A stretch of 6,209 nucleotides of DNA from JAWLGW01 sp964569055. Lineage in GTDB: Bacteria; Planctomycetota; J058. The stretch is taken from assembly GCA_964569055.1 (NCBI GenBank), contig CAZMSZ010000424.1, positions 1 to 6,209 on the forward strand. Reading direction: 5' to 3'. This document shows positions 6,159 to 6,209 of the stretch, in pieces (position 1 is the first letter of the stretch; each line of letters begins with the position of its first letter). The notes under the pieces were generated by a model that made no database searches, was not told where the DNA came from, and saw only the letters and a list, made by a program, of their open reading frames with translations. The position numbers were made by a program, and so were the translations under genes.

Positions 6159-6209
6159 TGCCGCGCGGGCGAAGTCCCTTGGAGTAGACGCGCGTACGCC
6201 GACGTGCCG
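6159..6209. other. 3' flank with no supported gene
   Basis: These 51 bases follow the methyltransferase stop. A GTG overlapping the TAG at 6158 runs only ten codons to a stop at 6187. On the minus strand a frame stays open from the window edge to a TAG at 6155-6157 (about 17 codons), so a convergent gene could end here, but the stretch is too short to judge. There is no hairpin with a T-run that would suggest an intrinsic terminator. Confidence 0.5.

Overview
The window is very GC-rich (visibly well over 70%, with G or C at almost every third codon position). It is packed with five genes, all on the + strand, with one 150-base gap and otherwise very short spacers. Base composition, GTG starts and gene content suggest a high-GC Gram-negative bacterium, perhaps a myxobacterium-like or other former deltaproteobacterial lineage. 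That placement is an inference: there is no rRNA or marker gene here to settle it.

Layout: (1) bases 1-1854 hold a DsbD-type thiol:disulfide interchange protein whose N-terminus lies upstream of the window. (2) Bases 1855-2004 are a non-coding gap with a TATAGT box, a likely promoter element, and a strong Shine-Dalgarno sequence. (3) Bases 2005-3123 encode an Mrp/ApbC (NBP35-type) P-loop ATPase with an N-terminal DUF59/MIP18-like domain, a predicted carrier for Fe-S clusters. (4) After a 50-base spacer, bases 3174-4232 encode an exported or membrane-anchored alpha/beta hydrolase. (5) Bases 4229-5593 encode an aldehyde dehydrogenase of the Sad/GabD1 succinate-semialdehyde dehydrogenase type, overlapping the hydrolase by four bases (GTGA). 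(6) Bases 5598-6158 encode a small integral-membrane methyltransferase of the isoprenylcysteine carboxyl methyltransferase (ICMT/YpbQ) family, four bases after the dehydrogenase stop. The last 51 bases show no supported gene.

Functionally there are two blocks. DsbD moves reducing power from cytoplasmic thioredoxin to the periplasm, and Mrp handles Fe-S clusters in the cytoplasm. Both are thiol or redox-cofactor housekeeping, but they have separate translation signals and probably separate promoters. The hydrolase, dehydrogenase and methyltransferase genes are tightly coupled and look like one transcription unit. A possible theme is ester or lactone hydrolysis, aldehyde oxidation and carboxyl or hydroxyl methylation of a small or lipidic compound, but no substrate can be read from the sequence. 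I see no mobile element, CRISPR array, tRNA or rRNA, and no clear case for a wholly new system. The three-gene cassette is the part most worth following up.
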